Below, in pieces: positions 63,904-64,000 of a stretch of DNA of 64,000 nt. Below the pieces are notes generated by a model. It saw nothing but the letters and a program-made list of their open reading frames with translations, had not been told where the DNA came from and did not search any database. The stretch comes from Planctomycetota bacterium (GTDB lineage: Bacteria > Planctomycetota > Planctomycetia > Pirellulales > Lacipirellulaceae), in assembly GCA_029259915.1 (NCBI GenBank), contig JAJDED010000028.1:87503-151502 (forward strand). Direction: 5' to 3'. The position numbers and the translations under genes were made by a program. Each line of letters opens with the position of its first letter. The first letter of the stretch is position 1.

Positions 63904-64000
63904 TCAGTCGGTCTCGGTGTTAAGGTAACATTTTCCGGTTTGCCATTCTTCGTCGACTTCTGCGAGCACGGCGCTCACGAGCCGCAGGAGCGATGCTTCG
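63904..64000 (-). mobile_element. IS256-family transposase, C-terminal fragment (start outside window)
   Basis: Leftward frame, 31 residues and a TGA stop. The segment EASLLRLVSAVLAEV followed by DEEWQTGKCYLNTETD matches the end of mutator-type (IS256) transposases, where RLVxAVLxEx(H/D)xEWxxGxxYL is typical. The upstream part is cut by the window edge, so intactness cannot be judged. Confidence 0.75.

Overview
The window reads as a chromosomal segment of a planctomycete, most likely from the Pirellulales/Lacipirellulaceae side of the phylum. This is inferred from gene content: two PEP-CTERM secreted proteins, a PadR-HAAS pair, a PPi-type phosphofructokinase, McsA/McsB, a flhA-flhF-flhG-fliA block, a large TolC-type lipoprotein, and many small hypothetical proteins in a mid-GC background. 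About 62 genes are packed on both strands. I found no rRNA, tRNA or CRISPR array. The only recognisable mobile-element gene is the tail of an IS256-type transposase at the right edge.

Layout. 1-3.6 kb: PadR tail, HAAS membrane protein, a 587-residue PEP-CTERM protein and a small HELGH protein. 3.9-13.1 kb: metabolic genes, namely glutaredoxin, DUF2064 transferase, thiO, Gfo/Idh oxidoreductase, queD, M24 peptidase, accB-accC, PPi-phosphofructokinase and hisB. 13.3-14.8 kb: a small DNA-binding protein and two orphan genes. 15.1-19.5 kb (minus strand): vanZ-like, psd, pssA, ribE, rsmA. 19.7-28.1 kb (mostly minus): YcxB-like protein, zwf, gnd, a metzincin-like protease, a SirB1-like protein, mdh and a thioredoxin lipoprotein. 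28.4-34.1 kb: flagellar export and regulation block ending in a strong terminator. 34.2-43.4 kb: pseudopilin, asd, truA, Ser/Thr kinase, accA, second PEP-CTERM protein, CvpA, DUF457 hydrolase. 43.5-53.5 kb: TolC lipoprotein with MarR regulator, pyrF, AlgH, dtd, a VKOR-DsbA fusion, PPK2, mcsB-mcsA. 53.8-64 kb: trpE, then envelope and unknown genes (an XRE regulator with its membrane partner, LysM, hydrolase-like, VWA, lipoprotein, DUF2752) and the IS256 remnant.

The most striking feature lies between the genes. Intergenic gaps are filled with inverted-repeat elements from at least ten sequence families. Recurrent ones include GGGTGGCA-bounded elements at 14.8, 18.8 and 19.5 kb, and a 52-57 bp TTAGCCGC...GGCTAGGA element at 11.0, 55.4 and 60.4 kb. 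A short CCGCTTGCGG element recurs at 36.4, 46.7 and 51.7 kb. Long hairpins sit directly after stop codons or between operon genes. Several are nested, with one family's arms enclosing a different hairpin. One tandem motif has become part of a prepilin leader peptide.

The genes describe a free-living, motile heterotroph. It has PPi-linked glycolysis plus the oxidative pentose-phosphate branch, heteromeric acetyl-CoA carboxylase with accA about 29 kb from accBC, phosphatidylethanolamine synthesis, and oxidative protein folding.
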